Origin: an uncultured Bacilli bacterium
Lineage (GTDB): Bacteria > Bacillota_I > Bacilli_A > RF39 > UBA660
Reading direction: 5' to 3'
DNA: 18,977 bases
Assembly (NCBI GenBank): GCA_947624075.1
Contig: CANQIM010000007.1
Span: 1-18,977, forward strand
Position 1 is the first letter of the stretch. The number at the start of each line of letters is the position of its first letter. The notes beneath the pieces are model-generated. The model did no database searches. It saw only the letters and a program-made list of their open reading frames with translations, and was not told the origin of the DNA. Positions 1-6,973 of the stretch are shown here, in pieces. The position numbers and the translations under genes are program-made.

Positions 1-1429
1 TATTATTTATAAAATAACCAATATTACCTTGTGTTTTAGGATTATATATTCTAACACCATCATCATAGTTTGTCTTAACTTGAATACCATTACTTCTAAG
101 CGTATCATCAGCAATTACTCTAGTCGTTCCATCACTATTTACTTCCATTATTCTATAAATATATCCATTAACTTCGATGTATTCACCACTTTCCCTTTCA
201 TTAAGTAATGAATTAGCTTTTCCTTTATTAGAATCTCCTAAATAGTAAGGATCTTCAACACTACCATCGCCACCCTTAATCAAAGAGCTTCCCTTAATAG
301 TAATAATAGGTCTAACACCAAAATTATACTTCTTATCAATTACCGAAAACTTCTTATCGCTACCAAAGAAGAAATCTTTTACCATATAAGCTTCGTTAGC
401 ACTCTTAGATGTAGCAGTCCAACTAAATGTACTAGGTTTCATAAAATTACTCTGATCACTATCTGCTACTTTGTTAATATCAATCATTGAAGGTATATAT
501 ATTTTTCTATTGTCTGTATATGAACTACATTCTGTTGGAATTGTAGTCTCATCAGCAACTGTCATATTACAGTATTTATTTTTTACAATTAACTTTTTAG
601 ATTCGTTATTTAAGTGTTTATAGAAAACCTCATCAAGCCAATCTTCAATTCCTTCATAGTTAACATTAGCTATATCATCGCTAGAAACTATTCTAATGTT
701 TTCTCCATCTATATCAAGTATTCTAAATAACATATTTGAAAAATAAATATAATTATTATCAGGATTACCAGTAAAACTTGTCTTCTCACCTAAAACATTT
801 TCTATAGTAGACTTTAGTCTTTCTACAACTTCTACTTTTCTTTCAACTTGTGTCCTATTATTCAAACTATCTAAAACTGTATAAGTCAATGTATAAATAC
901 CAGTTTTACTTGTATCAACTTCACCAGTAACACTAACTTTCTTTTTATCTATTTCGCCATCTTTATTATCAACAACACTTTTTACTCCTGGATCTTTAAA
1001 CTCACTACCCTTGGTAACAGTAATTGTTTCATCACCATTTAAAGTAAGTGTAGGACCTTTATGATCAACATTTGATGATAAAACACCACACTTTAAATAA
1101 GTATAATATTTATATTCATTATTTTCTTTTCTTACTTTTACCCAACTATCTTTTAATGAACATGGTTCTTTAGTATAAGGTACATAGAAGTCTTCTTTTA
1201 TGTAAGCACCAAAAAACAAATCTTGTAAAGAAATTGTTTTTATTCTCTCACCAGTTGGCAACTCCCCTGGCTTAATTACAAAGTATCTTTCTGCTGCTTC
1301 CTTCATAGTTTTTTCATAGCCTTTAAAAGAAACTAAAGGATAAATTACCAAAAACCATACAAACAAGCCAATTATTAAAACTGTTACAGCAATTTTTACA
1401 TAGCGCTTAACCTTTTTATTCATCTTCAT
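1..1429 (-). CDS. Membrane-anchored surface protein with Ig-like and DUF6273-like domains (3' end outside window)
   Basis: The reading frame stays open from 1429 to the window edge, giving 476 residues without a stop. Seen: a short basic N-terminus, a membrane segment at about 12-32, a linker with Cys90 and Cys114, and an Ig-like domain at about 123-204 of the DUF5011 type (motifs DETITVTKGSEFKDPGV and TGIYTLTYTVLD). A module at about 225-398 follows, ending in FGVRPIITIKG and GDGSVEDPYYLGD, which resembles the DUF6273-like modules of Firmicute surface proteins. A second copy seems to begin near 420 (NGYIYRIMEV, compare YFSNMLFRILDI). Start: ATG 1429 lies 9 nt from an AGGAG; a second ATG at 1423 is too far from it. 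The gene overlaps the end of the upstream membrane-protein gene by 14 nt, so the two are probably co-translated. I infer a surface role; the domain names are from memory of the families. Confidence 0.82.
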   Translation of the reverse strand, partial: MKMNKKVKRYVKIAVTVLIIGLFVWFLVIYPLVSFKGYEKTMKEAAERYFVIKPGELPTGERIKTISLQDLFFGAYIKEDFYVPYTKEPCSLKDSWVKVRKENNEYKYYTYLKCGVLSSNVDHKGPTLTLNGDETITVTKGSEFKDPGVKSVVDNKDGEIDKKKVSVTGEVDTSKTGIYTLTYTVLDSLNNRTQVERKVEVVERLKSTIENVLGEKTSFTGNPDNNYIYFSNMLFRILDIDGENIRIVSSDDIANVNYEGIEDWLDEVFYKHLNNESKKLIVKNKYCNMTVADETTIPTECSSYTDNRKIYIPSMIDINKVADSDQSNFMKPSTFSWTATSKSANEAYMVKDFFFGSDKKFSVIDKKYNFGVRPIITIKGSSLIKGGDGSVEDPYYLGDSNKGKANSLLNERESGEYIEVNGYIYRIMEVNSDGTTRVIADDTLRSNGIQVKTNYDDGVRIYNPKTQGNIGYFINN

Positions 1430-2996
1430 CTTCTAATTCTCCTTTTTCTAAACGACAGACATACTGATTGTTCCTAATAGTATAAACAAGGTTTACTTCT
1501 TCACTATCTGCAATTTCTGCTGGTACCCTCAAATATAAATACTTTCCATAATACTTTGCACTAACAGCACTTTCCAAGTCTATTGTCTTAACCTGTCCTT
1601 CACTATCCTTATAACTAATTTTACCATAATTAGTTGAAAAGTCAACCATGTTCTTACCATCAATTTCTAAAGAAGAATAGCTTAAAGAAAGTATTTTTTC
1701 ATTTGTTTTAGCTTTACTTTCAGTATAATTATCTTCACACTTTGATGAATTACATAATCTCACTTTATAAGTAATTGAATCTTCTATCGAAAACTCTTCA
1801 AAAATGACTTCTTCCTCTTTATCTTTATAATTGAAAGTAAAGCTTTCTCCTGCAGTAATTGTCTTATGTTTTTTTATTTCTGACAAATCAGTCATATTTA
1901 GCTTTATCTTTCGTAAATGATTGTCTCCTTCTAACTCTTGATAGTACAATACAAATCTATTCTTAGAAAGTTTTTTATCAACTCTAAATATAATTATTGT
2001 TCTAATGGAAGCATCTCTACTTAATTCTTGAACAGAGTCCATTGTTTTTCCTAAATCAGTAAAATCATTTTCATAAGTTTTAGCTGTAATAGCATAATTA
2101 TTAACACCATTCATAACATGAAAATTACTTAAGTTTACTTCTCTCTTTTGATAATTATTTTTAATTGTCATATCAATAATAACAAAATTATTCTTTTTAG
2201 ATATAACATCGCCCTTATAATCTTTATCAGTATAATAACTATTATTTATAGTAATTGTATACCCATTAGCATTGAAGGTTTGTCCTTGACTATAAGTTCT
2301 ATTAGTAACAAATACAAAGTTATACATATTTTTAAGCATAATTACATAAATAATTACAATAACAGTATTACAAATAAGTCTATGTTCTTGATATAAATAA
2401 CTTATATTTCTAAAAAGTCTTTTTATTGTCCTTTTAAATGATTCTTTATCAATATCAATACTTATTTCAAATTCTTCTCTATCTTCACTAGCTAATTCTA
2501 AAAATTCTTCATCTTGACTAAAGTTGAACTTTCTTAAATCTATTCCAAATATTCTAATAAATAAAATTATAAACACTGGATACTGAAAGAAAGAAAGAAT
2601 TCCTAATATATCACGTATCATTCTTATGTTAGTCGTTTCTGTACCACCCATATAAGAACTAAAGAAACTGTTAGTCCAAGCAAAAATAAACATTATCAAT
2701 AAATAAGTAAAAACAGGTAATAAGTATAATTTCCAAGGTTTATTTTTTCTTTTTAAAAGGAGCACAAGTAAAAAACTAGTAATTACAACAACTAGTAATA
2801 TAAAATAAACGAAAAAATTAATATATCTACTAATTGGTTCATTATAAGAATCATAACTTCCTAATCTCATAAATTCACTAACAAAGCTGTTTACTCTTAA
2901 AACTTGATAGTAAATAAAAGCACAAAGAACAAATAAGAATATATGAATCTTTTTAAAATTCTTGATTAAAAAGGCATAGGGTTTTCTAATAACCAT
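1416..2996 (-). CDS. Polytopic membrane protein with extracytoplasmic beta-rich domain
   Basis: 526 residues. Five hydrophobic segments are visible at about 17-33, 58-81, 89-107, 130-150 and 207-226. Lys/Arg-rich loops at 82-90 and 185-196 place the N-terminus and the 151-206 loop inside, so the 300-residue C-terminal part lies outside. That part starts with YSQGQTFNANGYTITI and FVIIDMTIKNNYQKREV, which resembles the DUF4352/telokin-like fold of Gram-positive exported proteins. A close Cys pair (Cys415, Cys420) could form a disulfide. An AGGAG lies 9 nt before the ATG, and a promoter lies just upstream (3030-3058). The gene overlaps the following surface-protein gene, so the two probably work together at the envelope. 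I do not recognise a specific function. Confidence 0.85.
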   Translation of the reverse strand: MVIRKPYAFLIKNFKKIHIFLFVLCAFIYYQVLRVNSFVSEFMRLGSYDSYNEPISRYINFFVYFILLVVVITSFLLVLLLKRKNKPWKLYLLPVFTYLLIMFIFAWTNSFFSSYMGGTETTNIRMIRDILGILSFFQYPVFIILFIRIFGIDLRKFNFSQDEEFLELASEDREEFEISIDIDKESFKRTIKRLFRNISYLYQEHRLICNTVIVIIYVIMLKNMYNFVFVTNRTYSQGQTFNANGYTITINNSYYTDKDYKGDVISKKNNFVIIDMTIKNNYQKREVNLSNFHVMNGVNNYAITAKTYENDFTDLGKTMDSVQELSRDASIRTIIIFRVDKKLSKNRFVLYYQELEGDNHLRKIKLNMTDLSEIKKHKTITAGESFTFNYKDKEEEVIFEEFSIEDSITYKVRLCNSSKCEDNYTESKAKTNEKILSLSYSSLEIDGKNMVDFSTNYGKISYKDSEGQVKTIDLESAVSAKYYGKYLYLRVPAEIADSEEVNLVYTIRNNQYVCRLEKGELEDEDE

Positions 2997-3029
2997 ACTA
3001 ACACGCTCCTTAACTTATTCTCCTATTCT

Positions 3030-3058
3030 AGTATAACCTAATTACTCATTTTTTTAAA
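3030..3058 (-). promoter_or_regulatory. Putative sigma-A promoter for the 5-TM protein / surface protein pair
   Basis: On the minus strand the -35-like TTTAAA (3053-3058) is followed by a 17-nt spacer and -10 TATACT (3030-3035). It lies directly after the terminator at 3066-3102 and about 35 nt before the start codon at 2996. The -10 is good and the -35 is weak. Confidence 0.5.
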
Positions 3059-3065
3059 GTTTTTT

Positions 3066-3102
3066 ATAAAAAAAGATTGTAATGAAATAATCATTCAATC
3101 TT
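3066..3102 (-). terminator. Rho-independent terminator after the 51-aa gene
   Basis: On the minus strand, AAGATTG-AATGA pairs with TCATT-A-CAATCTT (arms at 3073-3102, one bulged base, short loop) and is followed directly by a run of seven T. It separates the small-protein unit from the next operon. Confidence 0.8.
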
Positions 3103-3109
3103 CAATGCC

Positions 3110-3265
3110 TTAAATATCAAAAATTATATTTATTCTAGAACTATTTTCTTTTGGATTATTAAAATTAACATTTGCAATCACTTCAAAAGCAACAACGCTA
3201 CCTACAATTAAAATAGCTAACGTAATTAAAATAAAAGTCTTTGTCTCTTTATAAATATCTTTCAT
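3110..3265 (-). CDS. 51-residue single-pass membrane protein
   Basis: Too short for usual ORF limits, but well framed. The product starts MKDIYKETKT, has one hydrophobic helix at about 11-31 and ends in a polar tail of about 20 residues that finishes RINIIFDI. The charged N-terminus suggests N-in, C-out. The start at 3265 has an AGGA 5 nt upstream; an in-frame ATG at 3271 is the alternative. A promoter with both hexamers (3280-3308) lies before it and a strong terminator (3066-3102) after it, so it can be a transcription unit of its own although it follows the 207-aa gene by 43 nt. It could also be the N-terminal remnant of a larger exported protein, but no in-frame continuation is visible. 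No family recognised. Confidence 0.6.
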   Translation of the reverse strand: MKDIYKETKTFILITLAILIVGSVVAFEVIANVNFNNPKENSSRINIIFDI

Positions 3266-3279
3266 AACCATCCTACTTA

Positions 3280-3308
3280 ATTATAGCAAACTCCATTTCT
3301 TGAAGCAA
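3280..3308 (-). promoter_or_regulatory. Sigma-A-type promoter for the 51-aa gene
   Basis: On the minus strand, -35 TTGCTT (3303-3308), exactly 17 nt, then a perfect -10 TATAAT (3280-3285). The expected transcript start near 3273 leaves a 5' leader of only about 8 nt before ATG 3265, so the mRNA would be almost leaderless. Confidence 0.65.
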
Positions 3309-3932
3309 CTACTTTCTTTTTAAGATAAAAGATATTTCTCCATAATATTCATAGTCTTGATAAATTTCTTTATAATTATCATTTATTTGTATAAATAGAT
3401 TAAAGCCATCTTTATATTCTATATCTTTATAATTATCCATATTATAATAAATTTTTCCATTATATGAAAAATCTAAGACATTTAAGTAAAAGTAATCATA
3501 CTCATTTTTTATCAGTTGTAAATCTGTCTCTTTTTCTTTTAAATTACTCTTCCAAGGAATAAATATAGAATTGATCTTTTTCCCATCAAAACCAGCCTTT
3601 TTTAAAAAGGTATAATTTCCTTTATCATTTTTAAAACTATCTGTTTCTATAGTGAAACTATTCAAAACATACTGATATCTATGCTTGTTACTTTTAACCT
3701 TAATCTTAATTAAAACCTTATCATCTTTTTTGAGTTTCTTATACTCGCGCAAGGCTCCAAAAATATCAGGTTTTATTTTTACTATTTTATCATCACTATT
3801 CAAAGTAATATTGTAATTAATTACTGAAACTTCTCCCAAATCATTATAAACTGGAATAGCTTCTTCTATAATTACTCCATCTTTTTTCAAATTAAACATT
3901 ATCATCATAAAAAAATATATAAGTACTTTCAT
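3309..3932 (-). CDS. Probable exported protein of unknown function, 207 aa
   Basis: I start at ATG 3932, which has a GAGG 6 nt upstream. A TTG at 3944 is open in frame but lies in the T-run of the greA terminator. The product has a very short hydrophobic N-terminus (KVLIYFFMMIMF) and then a Lys-, Tyr- and Asn-rich, probably beta-strand-rich body with no cysteine (for example KDDKVLIKIKVKSNKHRY and INDNYKEIYQDYEYYG). This fits an exported or membrane-tethered protein, but the signal is short and no lipobox is seen. It follows the greA terminator with no convincing promoter, so it may depend on read-through, and it precedes the 51-aa membrane protein. I do not recognise a family. Confidence 0.75.
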   Translation of the reverse strand: MKVLIYFFMMIMFNLKKDGVIIEEAIPVYNDLGEVSVINYNITLNSDDKIVKIKPDIFGALREYKKLKKDDKVLIKIKVKSNKHRYQYVLNSFTIETDSFKNDKGNYTFLKKAGFDGKKINSIFIPWKSNLKEKETDLQLIKNEYDYFYLNVLDFSYNGKIYYNMDNYKDIEYKDGFNLFIQINDNYKEIYQDYEYYGEISFILKRK

Positions 3933-3942
3933 AATTAACCTC

Positions 3943-3975
3943 AAAAAAAATAGTTACCTTTATAGTAAACTATTT
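3943..3975 (-). terminator. Terminator of greA
   Basis: On the minus strand, AAATAGTT-T-AC (3965-3975) pairs with GTAACTATTT (3948-3957) around a 7-nt loop with one bulged T, and runs into an eight-T tract. It lies 25 nt after the greA stop codon. Confidence 0.75.
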
Positions 3976-4000
3976 CTTGAGCAATTTTTGTCGAATTAAG

Positions 4001-4471
4001 TTACTTAATTTCAATTATTTCAATTTCATAATTTCCATTTGGACTTTCAACAGTAACAACATCGCCAACTTTATGATCAAATAAAGCTTGAGCAATAGGA
4101 CTTTCATTAGAAATTTTACTTTCAAAAGGATCTGCTTCTTGACTTCCTACAATCTTATACTCATCTTCTTCGTCATCATCAACATATTTGATTGCTACTG
4201 TGTTACCAATACCAACTTTATCTTTTGAAACTTCAGCTATAATTGAAACATTTTCTAACATCTTTTCTAATTGTTTAATTCTTGCTTCAATAACAGCTTG
4301 TTCATTACGAGCTGCATCATACTCAGCGTTTTCTGACAAATCACCTAATGCTCTTGCTTCTTTAATTGCTTGAATATTTTCAGGACGTTTTACATTAATT
4401 AATTCATCTAACTCTGCTTTAAGTTCATCTAATCCTTCTTGTGTTAGATAAACTGTATTTTTATTTCCCAT
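4001..4471 (-). CDS. greA: Transcription elongation factor GreA
   Basis: 156 residues, the normal full length for the family. GreA enters the secondary channel of RNA polymerase and stimulates transcript cleavage in backtracked complexes. Seen: the N-terminal coiled coil (about 1-75) with the family tip signature ALGDLSENAEYDAA, whose acidic residues Asp44 and Glu47 correspond to the catalytic-tip acids of E. coli GreA. The C-terminal FKBP-like domain (about 80-156) contains IGNTVAIKY and ESPIAQALFDHKVGD. The start has AGAGGTG 7 nt upstream. The gene has its own promoter, a structured leader and a terminator. In B. subtilis greA lies downstream of yrrMNO-udk; here a dGTPase sits where udk would be. 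Confidence 0.98.
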   Translation of the reverse strand: MGNKNTVYLTQEGLDELKAELDELINVKRPENIQAIKEARALGDLSENAEYDAARNEQAVIEARIKQLEKMLENVSIIAEVSKDKVGIGNTVAIKYVDDDEEDEYKIVGSQEADPFESKISNESPIAQALFDHKVGDVVTVESPNGNYEIEIIEIK

Positions 4472-4494
4472 AAATTTTCACCTCTATTAAATTT

Positions 4495-4517
4495 AAAAAT
4501 GAGTATCTATCTACTCA
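4495..4517 (-). promoter_or_regulatory. Terminator-like hairpin in the greA leader
   Basis: On the minus strand, TGAGTA and TACTCA form a perfect 6-bp stem (4512-4517 with 4500-4505) around the loop GATAGA, followed by TTTTT (4495-4499). The hairpin begins about 3 nt after the predicted greA start site and lies between the promoter and the ribosome binding site. It could act as an attenuator or as a 5' stabilising stem. The stem is short, so the termination strength is uncertain. Confidence 0.45.
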
Positions 4518-4526
4518 ACTCGCTAC

Positions 4527-4555
4527 AGTATAGCACATTTTTTTTTAATTTGCAA
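4527..4555 (-). promoter_or_regulatory. greA promoter (proximal)
   Basis: On the minus strand, -35 TTGCAA (4550-4555), 17-nt A-rich spacer, extended -10 TGC-TATACT (4527-4532). The predicted start near 4520 gives a leader of about 50 nt to the greA ATG at 4471. Confidence 0.75.
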
Positions 4556-4577
4556 TAATCTTCTTCGAAAAAAGCAA
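4545..4577 (-). other. Possible 10-codon leader ORF between the two greA promoters
   Basis: A TTG codon (4577) has a full-strength GGAGG 6 nt upstream and opens a 10-codon frame (MLFSKKIIAN) ending at TAA 4545. It would be the first ORF on RNA from the distal promoter (4602-4630). It could be a leader peptide or a chance arrangement; nothing else supports translation. Confidence 0.2.
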
Positions 4578-4601
4578 GTTTTTCCTCCAAGAATTAGGCA
4601 T

Positions 4602-4630
4602 ATTATAGCACATTTTTCTTCTTTTGGCAA
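4602..4630 (-). promoter_or_regulatory. Distal promoter upstream of greA, inside the dGTPase 3' end
   Basis: On the minus strand, -35 TTGCCA (4625-4630), 17-nt spacer, extended -10 TGC-TATAAT (4602-4607). The -10 contains the dGTPase stop codon. The block AAAAATGTGCTATA is repeated in the proximal greA promoter, which suggests a duplicated promoter. Confidence 0.65.
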
Positions 4631-5748
4631 ATTTTTTCTACTTCTTTCATAAATAATTCATCAGTCATGCCAGCAATAAAGTCAATTACTTTTCTTTTAG
4701 CACTTGTATTGTCATTATAACTTTTTACTTGATTATCTAAAAATATTTTAAATATAATACTTTCTTTATTATTATTTAAAACATCCTCTAAATATTCATA
4801 AAAGATTTTATTCATACCCTCTCGGTAATATTCCTTTTCTTCAGCAGTTAAACTATATTTATAAATATGTTCATAGTTAAATTTTTTCAATTCAAATAAA
4901 GCATTATATACTTTTTTACTTAATTTTATATAAGGTTTTCCCAAACTATTTTCAATTATATCATTAATAATATTATTAACTATATCTTTATTATTATCAC
5001 CTAAAACGGAACTAATACTTTTAGGCAAATCTTCTCTTTTTATTTTGCCAATCATAATGGCATCTTCTATATCTCTACCAATATAACCAATGACATCACT
5101 TATTCTAACAACACAACCTTCTAATGTCATTGGATGTTTACTTTCAACTTTCTTTAAATCTTTATAAGCTAACTTATAGTCAGCTAAAAACTCTTTTTTA
5201 CTTTTAGGAACAGCTTCATAAACATTATCAAGCATTTCCCCATTATGACACATAATACCATCAAGTACTTGAATGGTTAGATTTAATCCCTTACCATTAT
5301 TTTCTACTTCCATTAAGTGTCTAACACTTTGAATATTATGAGCAAAATACTCATTCAATTCTTTTAAAGAAATTTCATTTAATAAAGCTTCACCAGCATG
5401 TCCTAAAGGAGTATGCCCAATGTCATGACCTAAAGCAATTGCTTCAATTAAGTCTTCATTTAAATTAAGTGCTCTTCCTATTGTTCTAGCAATCTTACTT
5501 ACAAGTTGGACATGAGTAATTCTCTTACTAATGTGATCATTATTACTTCTTGTAAAAACTTGCGTCTTATCTAAATATCTAGTATAGGAATACGAATGAA
5601 TTATTCTATCAATGTCATGAAAATAAGGAGGACGATAATCTTCCTCTTCCTTAGCCAAACGAATAGCTTCACTACTCTTAGTAGCATAGTCAGCTAAAAA
5701 CTCTTCTTTATTTAAAAAATTTCTTTTTACTTCTTCCATGTACTTCAA
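4603..5748 (-). CDS. HD-domain dGTPase-like triphosphohydrolase
   Basis: 381 residues from the chosen start. The family hydrolyses deoxynucleoside triphosphates, classically dGTP, to the nucleoside and triphosphate. Seen: the HD metal-site motifs, with His79 in RITHVQLVSKIAR, His108-Asp109 in IALGHDIGHTPLGHAGE, and the late Asp218 in VVRISDVIGYIGRDIEDA. The C-terminus has the family-like VIDFIAGMTDELF. Start: the ATG at 5757 abuts the AAGGAG with no spacing, while TTG 5748 lies 9 nt from it. I therefore prefer TTG; ATG 5739 is a third option. The gene follows trhP2 by 46 nt with no terminator between and probably shares its transcript. The true substrate cannot be read from the sequence. Confidence 0.92.
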   Translation of the reverse strand: MKYMEEVKRNFLNKEEFLADYATKSSEAIRLAKEEEDYRPPYFHDIDRIIHSYSYTRYLDKTQVFTRSNNDHISKRITHVQLVSKIARTIGRALNLNEDLIEAIALGHDIGHTPLGHAGEALLNEISLKELNEYFAHNIQSVRHLMEVENNGKGLNLTIQVLDGIMCHNGEMLDNVYEAVPKSKKEFLADYKLAYKDLKKVESKHPMTLEGCVVRISDVIGYIGRDIEDAIMIGKIKREDLPKSISSVLGDNNKDIVNNIINDIIENSLGKPYIKLSKKVYNALFELKKFNYEHIYKYSLTAEEKEYYREGMNKIFYEYLEDVLNNNKESIIFKIFLDNQVKSYNDNTSAKRKVIDFIAGMTDELFMKEVEKICQKKKNVL

Positions 5749-5794
5749 AGTAATCATCTCCTTGTTAACTCTTATAATATTATAATCTATTTAA

Positions 5795-6973
5795 CTAAGA
5801 ATTTATACGTCTTATCATCGAATATTTAGCTAATTCTTCAGGAAATTTTAATTTTAAGACTTGTTCTGGATGTCTTGCTACTTCTAATTCATTCATATCT
5901 TCATCATAAATCATATAAACTTTATATTTATATACTTCCCCTGTTGGTGTAAATATCTCTACATCATCACCTATTTTAAAATAATTTCTTTCGATAAGTA
6001 TTAGACAGCCATTTTCTTTATCATAACCTGTAATTAGACCTAAGTAATCTTGATTAGAAATCTCTACTCTACCTGAATAATATTGATCAGTCCAATCAGC
6101 TTCTTTTAAAAAATAATGACTTGATGTTTCTCTATTCGCAACTTTATTAAGCCTTTCTTCCAATATACTAAATTCTTCTTTAGTTAAAGTACCATCATAA
6201 ATACCATCAATTATTCTTCGATAAGAACCAATTACAGTTGCTAGATAATAAAGGGAACGCATTCTACCTTCTATTTTTAAACTTTTAACACCTATATCAA
6301 TTAAATTTTTTATGTAACGTGCCATATTCAAATCCTTAGTAGCAAGGGTAAAATCTTTCTCTTCACAACAAGCAAAGGCAAAGCGACAAACTTGACTGCA
6401 TCCACCTCTATTAGCATCCCTATTAGTTACATAATTAGATAAAGCACATCTTCCACTGTAACAAGTACACATGGCTCCATGAATAAATACTTCGATGTCG
6501 ACACCTGTTTTTTTAATAATTTCGGCTATATCTTTTTCTCCTACTTCTCTAGCTAAAACTACTCTATCGACACCTTCGTCTTTAAAATATTTAACAGTCT
6601 CATAATTAGTCGTTGAGTTTTGCGTTGACAAATGCACTTCAACTTGGGGATACTTTTCTTTTATATAGCTAATTATAAAAGCATCACTTACTATAAAAGC
6701 ATCTATTCCACAAAGAACAACCTCATCAATATAATTAAATACTTCTTCCATATCTTCATTATGAAAAACAATGTTCAAAGTTAAAAAAACTTTTTTCCCC
6801 AATTTATGTGCAAAACTACACCCTTCTTTTATTTCATCTAATGTAAAATTAGTAGCATTAGCTCGAAGACTAAACTTTTCTCCCCCAATATAAACACTAT
6901 CAGCTCCATATAATAAATTAACTTTTAATCTTTCTAAATCACCAGCTGGTGCCAACAACTCTAATTTATCCAT
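5795..6973 (-). CDS. trhP2: U32-family tRNA hydroxylation protein TrhP2 (YrrO-like)
   Basis: 392 residues. In B. subtilis the U32 'peptidase' pair YrrN/YrrO (TrhP1/TrhP2) is needed to make 5-hydroxyuridine at wobble position 34 of tRNA, using prephenate-dependent chemistry. Seen: the N-terminal LELLAPAGDLERLK, then GADSVYIGGEKFSLRA, then the U32 signature HGAMCTCYSGRCALSNY, followed by NRGGCSQVCRFAF. Cys169, Cys176, Cys192 and Cys196 are candidate iron-sulfur ligands of this family. KIEGRMRS lies further on and a small C-terminal beta domain begins at about 305. The start overlaps the end of trhP1 by 8 nt and has AAGGTGA close upstream, so the two are translationally coupled. Proteolytic activity is not expected despite the family name. 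Confidence 0.93.
   Translation of the reverse strand: MDKLELLAPAGDLERLKVNLLYGADSVYIGGEKFSLRANATNFTLDEIKEGCSFAHKLGKKVFLTLNIVFHNEDMEEVFNYIDEVVLCGIDAFIVSDAFIISYIKEKYPQVEVHLSTQNSTTNYETVKYFKDEGVDRVVLAREVGEKDIAEIIKKTGVDIEVFIHGAMCTCYSGRCALSNYVTNRDANRGGCSQVCRFAFACCEEKDFTLATKDLNMARYIKNLIDIGVKSLKIEGRMRSLYYLATVIGSYRRIIDGIYDGTLTKEEFSILEERLNKVANRETSSHYFLKEADWTDQYYSGRVEISNQDYLGLITGYDKENGCLILIERNYFKIGDDVEIFTPTGEVYKYKVYMIYDEDMNELEVARHPEQVLKLKFPEELAKYSMIRRINS

Noticed and set aside
2148..2396. 82-aa plus-strand ORF
   Set aside because: It lies wholly inside the 5-TM protein gene on the other strand, is made of low-complexity Ile/Asn codons, and lacks a ribosome-binding site.
3066..3308. Type I toxin-antitoxin locus for the 51-aa protein
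   Set aside because: No convincing antisense promoter and terminator pair was seen on the plus strand, and the protein has a long polar tail unlike typical type I toxins.
4188..4373. 61-aa plus-strand ORF
   Set aside because: Antisense shadow of greA, one of the most conserved genes in the window.
5765..5794. Promoter before the dGTPase gene
   Set aside because: TATAAT-like strings are present, but no -35 at a usable distance was found in this AT-rich gap.
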